A stretch of 64,000 nucleotides of DNA from Symsagittifera roscoffensis (lineage: Eukaryota > Xenacoelomorpha > Acoela > Convolutidae). Below, one piece after another: positions 1 through 9,600 of this stretch (positions within the stretch are counted from its first letter, which is position 1; every line of letters starts with the position of its first letter). Under the pieces are notes generated by a model. It was not told where the DNA came from. It saw only the letters and a program-made list of their open reading frames with translations, and made no database searches. A program made the position numbers and the translations under genes. Location: the NCBI RefSeq assembly GCF_963678635.1, contig NC_087064.1:31031932-31095931 (forward strand), read 5' to 3'.

Positions 1-15
1 TCTCTTTTCTTTTAG

Positions 16-612
16 GCTGTCAAACATTTTATTTGATGACCCCGTCGGTCAAGAACAAACAGATATTCCAGGAATATCTGATGCAGCAATATCTGGGTTG
101 GAAACCGATGTTTCCCGGGGATGACCCTCGCTGTGATGCTGGAGGGTGTCAGAAAGTTGTTCTGACGGAGCGCCAGGCCCTTGTTATGCCAGGTGACATG
201 ATACACATGGTGGAAACGCATTCAGAGTCAGTGGCTCTGGGTGTCAATTTCATTCATCGTGGACAACTGCTGACGGCTGCCAGAGGTTTTCGACATGAGC
301 GGAAAGATGAAAAGCCTTTCAGCAGTTGCTACCCTGCTTTTCCGATGTCGGCTCTGAATGAGCTTATGGTGCATCTGTGGTTTGTATCAAAGATTAAACA
401 TACATTTTTGTCAAAATAAATGGAAATAGAGAAAGTTAATTTTATAGCACCAGAGACGCGATCCCGCCGCAAGAATTAAGGATCTGCAGGAGGTCTGGAG
501 AATTCTGAAAGCGCACGACAAAGCCTTAATTACCAATTTGCTTAATTGGAAAATTAATTTTGGATTCTGTTGTGATTTTTTAATTTGGCCGAACCGGCTT
601 GGCCAAACTTAA
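16..612 (+). CDS. JmjC domain 3' exons, partial duplicate copy (KDM2/7-like)
   Basis: The window opens in the last 15 nt of an intron (ttttag at 10-15). Exon 16-383 encodes the C-terminal half of a JmjC fold, including the third iron-ligand histidine in DMIHMVET. A 64-nt intron (384-447) leads to a second exon, 448-612. The sequence is nearly identical to 4989-5509 in the gene downstream, with a few substitutions (Arg-Cys-Asp for Arg-Tyr-Asp, Met-Val-Glu for Met-Val-Gln). Identity ends near 528; from there the frame runs into unrelated AT-rich DNA and stops at 610-612, giving a different C-terminus. The matching intron downstream is 45 nt, so about 19 nt differ. The upstream half, with the HxD iron ligands, is outside the window, so I cannot say whether this is a full paralogue or a truncated duplicate. 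The family role would be lysine demethylation on histones. Confidence 0.7.
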
Positions 613-1500
613 GGAAACAATTATGAAGCTTCCTAGCGTCATAATTGTTTCGATATTTTTTAAGCCGTCAAATAAAATAGTCACTAATTGTTTCTTGAGT
701 TTGATTAATCGGATTTTCAAATGTTTCATAATCCAAATGGTTATGGTAATCGGAGGAGATAAACCAAATGGTTATGGTTATCGGAGGAGATCACTAATTC
801 TTGAAATACCAAGTTTAACTGTACCTTGTAATTCTAGGTTTTACCCTTTTTTCCTGTGATTTTTAACTTGACCTGGGTTAAGCTTCAAAGCCACCGGATA
901 GACTTCATAATCAACTAGAGTCATAATTGTTTTGATACTTTTTAAGCCGTCAACTAAAAGAGTCACTAATTAGTGTTTCTTGAGTTTGATTAATTGGATT
1001 TCCAAGTGTTAGATTTCATAATTAGTGATTACCATAGGCTCCTCATATACGCTCGTCGTTTTTTCTGTTATATGCTTTCTTGGAAAAAGTGTTTCACCTT
1101 CTAAAATAATTTTTTCCAGTAAACAAAACACAAATTATATCATCGTTTCTGAATTGTATGAGTAGCCGTTTAGTTTATTAACCCACCCCAACTACGGAAA
1201 TAGTCCGTTCAGCTTTGCAAAATCTCGTTAATGGCGCCGTTCAGTCTATTTATCATCCCAAATACTGAAGTAGTCGTTCGTTCGAGGTTTGTAAAATCTC
1301 AAATCTTGACGGAGAGGAATGTGTAATGGCGCCGTGCAGTCTATCCCAAATACTGAAAATCTCAAATTTTGACCGAAAGGTGCCGCTCAGACTATTGCCC
1401 ATCCTAAAAACTGAAATAGTTTGTTCTAATTTTGCAAAATCTCAATAGTTGTTGTTGCAGTTTAAATCAATCTCAAATACTGATCAGTTCGTTCCAAATT
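613..1500. repeat. Non-coding DNA with short direct duplications
   Basis: No credible gene seen. A 28-bp unit ending cggaggagat is duplicated in tandem at 733-791. A ~100-bp segment containing ttttaagccgtcaa and ttgagtttgattaat occurs at 636-729 and again, diverged, at 916-1021. From about 1180 degenerate copies of a unit with catcccaaatactga and ggcgccgttcagtc begin; they grade into the minisatellite that follows. Confidence 0.6.
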
Positions 1501-1875
1501 ACATTACAAATTTTAACTCAATGAGAAAATCTCAATATACACTGACAAGTTTTTTGCAGTTGCAAAATCCCAAACACTGACAAAATCCCACTACTGACAA
1601 ATTCCCAAATATTGACAAAATCCCAATTACTGAGAAGATCCCAAATACTGAAAATCCCAAATACTGACAAAATCACAATTCATGACAAAATCCCAAATAC
1701 TGAAAAAATCCCAATTACTGAAAAAACCCAAATGCTGACAAAATCCCAAATATTGACAAAATCCCAATATATGACAAAATCCCAAACACTGACAAACCCC
1801 AATTACTGACAAAATCCCAAATACTGACACAATGGCAAATATTGACAAAATCCAAATTACTGACAAAAAATTCTG
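1500..1875 (+). repeat. Minisatellite, ~18-19 bp unit (aaaatcccaaatactgac)
   Basis: About 17-20 imperfect head-to-tail copies of aaaatcccaaatactgac, best preserved from 1560 to 1860. Open frames on both strands here are by-products of the repeat and are not treated as genes. Confidence 0.85.
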
Positions 1876-1884
1876 CATTTGCAG

Positions 1885-2010
1885 AACTCTTTTTCAGTAA
1901 TTGGGATTTTGTCAGTACTTGGGATTTAGCAGAACTGCAACGAACTATAATCAGTATTTGGGATTTTGCGGAACTGCAACAAACTATAATCAGTATTTGG
2001 GATTTTAAAA
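1885..2010 (-). repeat. Inverted copies of the same minisatellite
   Basis: The reverse complement of the preceding unit (gtcagtatttgggatttt) occurs about four times, spaced by gaactgcaac-type sequence. With 1500-1875 it forms an inverted-repeat pair whose arms could pair in single-stranded DNA or RNA. Confidence 0.8.
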
Positions 2011-2120
2011 TGGGGGGTAGTTAACAGGGTAGAAAACTCGTGGGGGCAATTTAAGGGTATATATCTTTATAGGGTGATATTCCCCAGGTTGCGCCTTATA
2101 GTGGGCAAACCGGGTCGCTA

Positions 2121-2206
2121 CAAAGGTACCGCAGAGGGGAGAAAATAACAAGATCCAAAACCTCGGTTTTGGATCCTGTTATTTTCTCCCCTTTATGGTA
2201 CCTTGT
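2121..2206. repeat. Near-perfect palindrome, ~40-bp arms
   Basis: Arms begin and end in ggtacc (2125-2130 and 2198-2203). The inner arms, gggagaaaataacaagatcc and its complement on the right, have one mismatch, and only 2 nt (tc) separate aaaacc from ggtttt at the centre. It could be a foldback element, a fusion of two transposon ends, or simply a cruciform-forming sequence. Confidence 0.85.
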
Positions 2207-2447
2207 AACGAATATGCCAACAATAATTTTAATTTAAATTATTATTTCTTGAAAATTGATTTTTAGTATTGAAAAACCGCGGTTGATCTTATCACTTTAA
2301 TTTAAATTTATTTTCAGATCTCATTCGGTTTTATTTTCGATTTGATTTCTTTTATTCATTACCGATCAACCCAATTTATGACTGGCTTCGAGTGCAAAAG
2401 TAAGTTTATCATGATTCTTAACGTTTATCTTAGAATACTAACGGGTC

Positions 2448-2520
2448 TGATGGCCTTGAGGTAAAGAATATGGCTCCCGAACAAGAGGTTAAGTGATCGA
2501 ATCCGCGCCTCTGCAGGATG
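2448..2520 (+). repeat. tRNA-like (pol III promoter-like) sequence, possible SINE head
   Basis: The stretch has an A-box-like segment (tggccttgaggtaaag) followed about 35 nt later by a B-box-like segment (gatcgaatccgcgcc) and then AT-rich DNA. No clean cloverleaf with a 7-nt anticodon loop can be drawn, so a tRNA-derived SINE remnant is more likely than a functional tRNA. Confidence 0.4.
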
Positions 2521-2869
2521 TTTTTAAAACAACGAAGTAAACGTGCATCACAATTATTGTGGCCTAAAAGACTTTTTAAAAAAAATAAAAATGTGTATCA
2601 TGATAAAATTTAATGCTCGCATTTCACAATTGAGGTACCGGTTTCACATCCTAAAGGTTATCACAAAGTTGATGTGACAAATGTTCTAAAATTTTTGATC
2701 CTGGCTTCCAAAAAAATGATATAGATAGTGATTAAAAATTTGCGGATTCCACTAAAATCATTGGATCATTTTCATTTTCCCCGACCTCACACATGAACCA
2801 ATTTTATATTGTATGGAGGGCTTTGCTATTAATCCTTTCTTGGACTGATTTTTTTCTTTTCGTTTCCAG
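2521..2869. other. AT-rich intergenic or intronic DNA
   Basis: No ORF or recognisable repeat. It ends in a pyrimidine-rich tract and tttccag (2863-2869), a good 3' splice site for the exon that follows, so at least its right end is probably intronic. Confidence 0.5.
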
Positions 2870-4208
2870 ATTACGACCTACAATTTTCACAGAAAAGCAA
2901 CATGGTCCGTCATTTTGCTGAAAAGCGATGCCAGAAGAGGGGTGCGAAACTGCAGAAAATGATTTGCATGTTCTGTGGCACGGAGGGCTTCAGCGATTGC
3001 TACAGAACTGCAGAGCATGTGTTGTCGCCTGGATGCTGGGAGAGATCGAGGATCTGGTCTCAAACGAAAGCTGCTGTCTCCCACTAGTAAAAGTTATGAA
3101 CTTGTGCGGGACACTTATGAGGGGTGCCAATTACCATTCAGAGCGAAGCAGAGGAGGGCAAATTTGATCTGCGAAGATTCAATCGGCGATGATCAGAGTG
3201 AGTGAAGATGTGTGCTTTTGAAATAAGATATATATTAAGATATGTTTTTTGACTTCATATTTAAACTGTTTTAGCACAAAGACAAATAATTCAGTCTACG
3301 TCTGCGCAACTAAACTGTATCACGACAACGACAAAGAGGCAGACGAACTACCGTAAGAAATGCGTTGAGAGCCAGCAGAAAGACAACCAAGACCAAGCCG
3401 ACGAGCAGGACGACCCCCTGGAACAAACACGAGCCGTGCAGAAATGGGCATGATGTGACGACTACCTGGTGCAAGCAGGAACCAAACATGCCAGATGCGA
3501 TGAGCGGGTACAAGAAGGAACAATTGGCGATGTTTTGGTGCAAAATGGAGCCGGAGGATGAGGAACCCAGTTTGACCATTCAAATTGTGTGTAACAAAAC
3601 ACCGTTTTTCTTTTATGCAATAGTCTGCAATTAAATAAACATCACTGTTTTAGTTCTCTATTTCATTGAATGACGGTGAAATCTCCAAGGGCACTGCTCC
3701 AGGTACTGTTGGTACTACAGTTACTGCTTCAGAAACGACAATTACTATCAATGAACAAGGGCACTGCTCCAACGGCACTGCTCCAGGTACTGTTGGTACT
3801 ACAGTTAGCACTCCAGAAGTGACAAGTAATATTGATGAACATACCTCGAAAAACACCCATCGGTGCGCTAAGTTGCCCATCGGTGAGCCAGCTGCGCCAA
3901 TTAGGATGGTATCACTTCCCGAGATACCAAATGGACCGTGTCTGAGGCCAGATCAACTTCCTCTCGAACCAAAATTCGTTTCGCATTTTCCTCTACCAGG
4001 CTCCATTTCGCCACTTCATAGTCTGGTTGAAGCAGATCTGAGAACAGATGAACAACCTCCTCTGGTGCGGATACAGAAACCAAAAGCTCTTCGGGAAAAA
4101 CCGCAGAGTTTTGCCGTGGTTTTAGGCAGCTCTTGTAGCACGAGTGCCAGTCAGATTGGAATGTTACCTCCAATTGACCATGGCAAACCAAGAGAGAGAC
4201 TTTCGCAA
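2870..4208 (+). CDS. 5' exons of the JmjC gene (Cys-containing and disordered regions)
   Basis: Four exons join in phase with GT-AG boundaries: 2870-3086, 3275-3352, 3442-3596 and 3654-4208. Introns are 188, 89 and 57 nt; the third uses donor gtgtgt and is the least certain. The first exon encodes a basic Cys-containing stretch (RCQKRGAK, MICMFCGTEGFSDC) that might be a degenerate zinc-binding region, but no family match is claimed. Later exons are hydrophilic and Pro/Ser/Thr-rich. Exon 3654-4208 carries an internal duplication giving GTAPGTVGTTV twice (nucleotide repeat at 3691-3723 and 3775-3807). It ends at a strong donor (gtaagc) in phase 0, while the next recognised exon (4419) needs two extra bases, so a small exon between them is probably missed. 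Membership in the JmjC gene is inferred from strand, spacing and absence of stops. The true start is not identified. Confidence 0.5.
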
Positions 4209-4418
4209 GTAAGCATCTGAACCTAAAACTAGCTCAAAGTCGTTATAATTACATTTTGATCAACTTTTTTGGGTATTTTGTTAGCTCATGCCTGCCTCAA
4301 GTCTAATACAGTGCATGCCTGCGGTTGATCTTGTCAACTGAATCCAGTCAGACTGGTTTATTGGCCAACAAGGAGCTTTGTTAGCTCCATCGGCTAAATC
4401 CATCAAAGGGTTTTAAAG

Positions 4419-5841
4419 CCAACTAGCGGATAGTTGCCAGTTTCACAGCCGAATGTATGGGGACAATTTCATTCACGAAATTTTAAAGGAATACCCCGAG
4501 GAACTCAGAGCTAGGCGGTACATCTTATAGGAAAAGGTAATCAGTTTGTAAAGTAATTAGATTCCTAATAAGACTCCAGTTTTCAAATAAGTTTAACCTC
4601 ACATTTGTGTTCAATCCTAGGAATATATACGATCAATTAAGCTGTTCAAACTTTGTTCAAACTTTGTTCCGATCAATGCCGCCAATGTTCTGGAATATCA
4701 TTGATGCTGATGCTTCCTTCTCGGCTGCCACGAAATTCTCTGTTTCAAAAGCAGTCAAGGATGTGTCGTTGGGACACATACATAAAAGGAAAATGGAGAA
4801 GACAGAAGTACCGACGAAGGAGTCAAGCTACCTGCTGTTATCGCAGGCTGGTGCAATAACACCATTTCACCAGGATTTCTCCGGTACATCTGTGCTGTAC
4901 TTTTTAGTGAAAGGTTAACCACAAATTGCTGCACAGTTTTTTAAACGAAATATAAAAACATGTTCCATTTAGTTCTCTTTTCTTTTAGGCTGTCAAACAT
5001 TTTATTTGATGACCCCGTCGGTCAAGAACAAACAGATATTCCAGGAATATCTGATGCAGCAATATCTGGGTTGGAAACCGATGTTTCCCGGGGATGACCC
5101 TCGCTATGATGCTGGAGGGTGCCAGAAAGTTGTTCTGACGGAGCGCCAGGCCCTTGTTATGCCAGGTGGCATGATACACATGGTGCAAACGCATTCAGAG
5201 TCAGTGGTTCTGGGTGTCAATTTCATTCATCGTGGACAACTGCTGACGGCTGCCAGAGGTTTTCGACATGAGCGGAAAGATGAAAAGCCTTTCAGCAGTT
5301 GCTACCCTGCTTTTCCGATGTCGGCTCTGAATGAGCTTATGGTGCATCTGTGGTTTGTATCAAAGATTAAACATACATTTTTGTCAAATTTAATTTTATA
5401 GCACCAGAGACGCGATCCCGCCGCAAGAATTAAGGATCTGGAGGAGGTCTGGAGAATTCTGAAAGCGCACGACAAAGCCTTAGATAACCACCTTGCCAGA
5501 ATAATTTACGTAAGTACTTCTGGCCGAATTTCATCCTAAAAACTGGAATACTTACTTCCGTATCCCAAAAACTGCACCCAGTTTAATCGCATAAACTGAA
5601 ATACTCAATTGATCCCAAAATTGAGTTTCGTCATCCCGTATACTGAAAGGCTTAATTCATCCCAAAAACTCAGTTCAACTTCTCATGCTAATTTTTGATA
5701 AATTTGTATTTTAAGCCAACAACTAAGGAAAGGCTGGCGAATAAAGAAGAGATGAACATTCTCTTCCAACACCATCGTGGATCATGCGGAGAATTGCCAG
5801 TGGGGGCGTTGCCGGCCCAAATATCAGTCAAAAGGGCCTGA
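4419..5841 (+). CDS. JmjC-domain histone lysine demethylase, KDM2/KDM7-like
   Basis: Exons 4419-4517, 4621-4913, 4989-5356, 5402-5509 and 5716-5841 (TGA 5839-5841) join in phase; introns are 103, 75, 45 and 206 nt. The first junction produces a PEELRARRN segment resembling PEEEREKLYN just before the JmjC domain of human KDM2. The iron ligands are visible: His and Asp in TPFHQDFSGTS, and the distal His in GMIHMVQT. The Thr two residues before the first His, which contacts 2-oxoglutarate in KDM2A, is kept. The Lys equivalent to KDM2A K229, the other cofactor contact, aligns without gaps to Gln in GCQTFYLM, so activity may be altered or lost. By family it would remove methyl groups from H3 lysines in the nucleus. 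No CXXC, PHD or F-box/LRR was recognised. The C-terminal exons (HQRRDPAAR, NILFQHHRGS) have no known domain. Confidence 0.82.
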
Positions 5842-6021
5842 AGACTTTCTAATACCACATTCAAATATATAATCAGGACAGTTTTTGTTAATTGATATTT
5901 AAATGACTAGATTTATTAATTGATATTTTAAAAACTATTTTTTTTTCTATAATTTGAATTATGATTCTAATTTTTAGAATGCCGTCTGAGTAACTAACTG
6001 AATTAATAAATTTCAGAAAAC
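5842..6021. other. AT-rich spacer
   Basis: Low-complexity AT-rich DNA between the JmjC stop and the next ORF. It ends in aatttcag, a possible splice acceptor. Confidence 0.4.
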
Positions 6022-6225
6022 ATGAAGGCGACTACTTCAACAGATAGTGAAATGTGCCCCATCTGCTGTCATGATGGACGGCATCTGTACAAGATACACG
6101 ATGGGGCTGTGGAGCACGAGCTAAGCTTTGTCTGCTGGCGGATGGCACAGGATGAGCCTCATCCAAAGTTCCACTTCTGTCGACAGGACCTGCCGCTTTT
6201 CTCTAGCTTCTTGCCGCACTTGTAA
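6022..6225 (+). CDS. Short Cys/His-rich ORF, unassigned
   Basis: A 67-codon ATG-to-stop frame follows a splice-acceptor-like aatttcag at 6009-6016. It encodes a Cys/His-rich peptide with CPICC, several His, VCWR and FHFCRQD; the Cys pairs suggest a metal-binding fold, but the spacing does not fit a complete RING, PHD or CXXC finger. It lies 180 bp downstream of the JmjC stop on the same strand, so it could be an alternative last exon of that gene or a separate small gene. Base composition is clearly richer in GC than the flanks, like the JmjC exons. Function unknown. Confidence 0.4.
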   Translation: MKATTSTDSEMCPICCHDGRHLYKIHDGAVEHELSFVCWRMAQDEPHPKFHFCRQDLPLFSSFLPHL

Positions 6226-6388
6226 CTATTGCTTTTGACCTCGTTTATTGCATGTTAAACTAACTAAGCCTGGTGCCATGTGAGCAACCTCTTCTTTCCA
6301 CCTCTTACCACTAACTTGAACCTTCCCAATGTAAAACAAAAAAGAACATCCAACCCTTCCTCCATATCGATCATCTTTTACCTTTGCT

Positions 6389-6617
6389 TAGTTCCTCTGA
6401 CACAGACAAGGATACACATAACGAGGATGACGATGAGGTGGGAGGAGACCAGATTGAAGCCGAGACGGTGGTGTGGGAGGGGAAAGCGGGCGGGGGCGCA
6501 GTCGCGGACGAGCAGCGCCGTCAGTTACCGCGACTGCAAACCTGCCACGTGGTCGTCCAGTATCAATGCTACGAAATGCCCTACTTATCAGTAAAAGGTT
6601 CAAAAACTCAAATCTAA
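6389..6617 (+). CDS. Acidic exon-like ORF running into the satellite array
   Basis: After a possible acceptor (tttgcttag, ending near 6390) one frame encodes an acidic stretch (DKDTHNEDDDEVGGDQIE), then a Gly/Ala/Arg-rich stretch, and continues into the first satellite monomer before stopping at about 6615. Positions 6430-6550 are unusually GC-rich for this window (cgggcgggggcgcagtcgcg). It may be a real exon truncated by the array, or the ancestral sequence at whose edge the satellite expanded. Nothing is recognised by family. Confidence 0.3.
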
Positions 6618-9600
6618 AAAAGTATTGCAAATTATTTTTATGACTAGTTTATTAAAAAACTGTTTTTTAGCAGTCACTCCAGAGCGCTCGTCCAGTATCA
6701 ATAAAACAAAACGTCCTATTATCAGTAAAGGTTGAAAATCTCAAATCTCAGAATATATTAAAAATTATTTTTTTGACTAGTTTATTAGAAAACTGTTTTT
6801 TAGCAGTCACTCAACACTCCTCACCCAGTATCAATCCTACAGTATGCCCTATTTATCAGTAAAAGTTCAAAATCTCAAATCTCAAATTATATTACTAAAA
6901 TATTTTTTGACTAGTTTATTAGGAAACTGTTTTTTAGCCGTCACTCAACAGCGTTCGTCCAGTATCAATGCTACAAAATGCCCTACTTATCAGTAAAAGG
7001 TTCAAAATCTCAAATCTAAAAAAGTATTACAAAATATTTTATGACTAGTTCATAAGGAAACTGTTTTTTCAGCCGTCACTCAACAGCGTTCGTCCAGTAT
7101 CAATGCTACAAAATGCTCTACTTATCAGTTAAGCTTCAAAATCTCAAATCTAAAAAAGTATTACTAAAATATTTATGACTATTTATTAGAAAACTGTTTT
7201 TTTTAGCCGTCACTCAACACTGCTCGTCCACTATCAATGCTACGAAATGCCCAACTTATCAGTAAAAGGTTCAAAATCTCAAATCTAAAAAAGTATTACA
7301 AAATATTTTATGACTAGTTTATTAGAAAACTGTTTTTTTTAGCCGTCACTCAACAGTGCTTGTCCAGTATCAATGCTACGAAATGCCCTACTTATCAGTA
7401 AAAGGTTCAGAATCTCATATCTCAAAATATATTACAAAAATATTTTATGACTAGTTTATTAGGAAACTGTTTTTTAGCCGTCACTCAACAGCGTTCGTCC
7501 AGTATCAATGCTACAAATTGCCCTACTTATCAGTAAAGCTTCAAAATCTCAAGTCTCAAAATGCGTTAGAAAAATATTTTATGACTAGTTTATTAGAAAA
7601 CTGTTTTTTTAAGCCGTCACTCAACAGTGCTCGTCCAGTATCAATGCTACAAAATACCCTAATATCAGTAAAGGTTCAAAATCTCAAATCTCAGAATATA
7701 TTAAAAAACTATTTTTCGACTAGTTTATTAGAAAACTGTTTTTTAGCCGTCACTCAACACTGCTCGTCCAGTATCAATCCTACAAAAAGCCCTATTTATC
7801 AGTAAAGGTTCAAAATCTCAAATCTCAAAATATATTACCAAAATATTTTATGACTAGTTTATTAGGAAACTGTGTTTTTTAGCCGTCACTCAAGAGCGCT
7901 CGTCCAGTATCAATGCTACAAAATGCCCTACTTATCAGTAAAAGGTTCAAATTCTTAAGTCTAAAAAAGTAGTACAAAATATTTTATGACTAGTTTATTT
8001 AAAAACTGTTTTTTTAGCAGTCACTCAAGAGCGCTCGTCCAGTATCAATGCTACAAAATGCCCTATCATCAGTAAAAGTTCAAAATCTCAAATCTCAGAA
8101 TAAATTAAAAAATTATTTTTCGACTAGTTTATTAGAAAACTGTTTTTTAGCCGTCACTCAACACTGCTCGTCCAGTATCAATCCTACAAAAAGCCCTATT
8201 TATCAGTAAAGGTTCAAAATCTCAAATCTCAAAATATATTACCAAAATATTTTATGACTAGTTTATTAGGAAACTGTGTTTTTTAGCCGTCACTCAAGAG
8301 CGCTCGTCCAGTATCAATGCTACGAAATGCCCAACTTATCAGTAAAAGGTTCAAAATCTCAAATCTAAAAAAGTATTACAAAATATTTTATGACTAGTTT
8401 ATTAGAAAACTGTTTTTTTTAGCCGTCACTCAACAGTGCTTGTCCAGTATCAATGCTACGAAATGCCCTACTTATCAGTAAAAGGTTCAGAATCTCATAT
8501 CTCAAAATATATTACAAAAATATTTTATGACTAGTTTATTAGGAAACTGTTTTTTAGCCGTCACTCAACAGCGTTCGTCCAGTATCAATGCTACAAATTG
8601 CCCTACTTATCAGTAAAGCTTCAAAATCTCAAGTCTCAAAATACGTTAGAAAAATATTTTATGACTAGTTTATTAGAAAACTGTTTTTTTAAGCCGTCAC
8701 TCAACAGTGCTCGTCCAGTATCAATGCTACAAAATGCCCTAATATCAGTAAAGGTTCAAAATCTCAAATCTCAGAATATATTAAAAAACTATTTTTCGAC
8801 TAGTTTATTAGAAAACTGTTTTTTAGCCGTCACTCAACACTGCTCGTCCAGTATCAATCCTACAAAAAGCCCTATTTATCAGTAAAGGTTCAAAATCTCA
8901 AATCTCAAAATATATTACCAAAATATTTTATGACTAGTTTATTAGGAAACTGTGTTTTTTAGCCGTCACTCAAGAGCGCTCGTCCAGTATCAATGCTACA
9001 AAATGCCCTACTTATCAGTAAAAGGTTCAAATTCTTAAGTCTAAAAAAGTAGTACAAAATATTTTATGACTAGTTTATTTAAAAACTGTTTTTTTAGCAG
9101 TCACTCAAGAGCGCTCGTCCAGTATCAATGCTACAAAATGCCCTATCATCAGTAAAAGTTCAAAATCTCAAATCTCAGAATAAATTAAAAAATTATTTTT
9201 CGACTAGTTTATTAGAAAACTGTTTTTTAGCCGTCACTCAACACTGCTCGTCCAGTATCAATCCTACAAAAAGCCCTATTTATCAGTAAAGGTTCAAAAT
9301 CTCAAATCTCAAAATATATTACCAAAATATTTTATGACTAGTTTATTAGGAAACTGTGTTTTTTAGCCGTCACTCAAGAGCGCTCATCCAGTATCAATGC
9401 TACGAAATGCCCAACTTATCAGTAAAAGGTTCAAAATCTCAAATCTAAAAAAGTATTACAAAATATTTTATGACTAGTTTATTAGAAAACTGTTTTTTTT
9501 AGCCGTCACTCAACAGTGCTTGTCCAGTATCAATGCTACGAAATGCCCTACTTATCAGTAAAAGGTTCAGAATCTCATATCTCAAAATATATTACAAAAA

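Noticed and set aside
599-859. 86-codon ORF
   Set aside because: Composed of two local duplications in AT-rich DNA, with no start context or domain.
1612-2024. ORFs on both strands in the minisatellite
   Set aside because: Pure repeat translation of the 18-19-bp unit.
4522-4620. Exon continuing to the donor at gaaaag/gtaatc (4536)
   Set aside because: That frame has an in-frame stop (tacatcttatag). Ending the exon at 4517 joins in phase to 4621 and gives the KDM2-like PEELRARRN segment.
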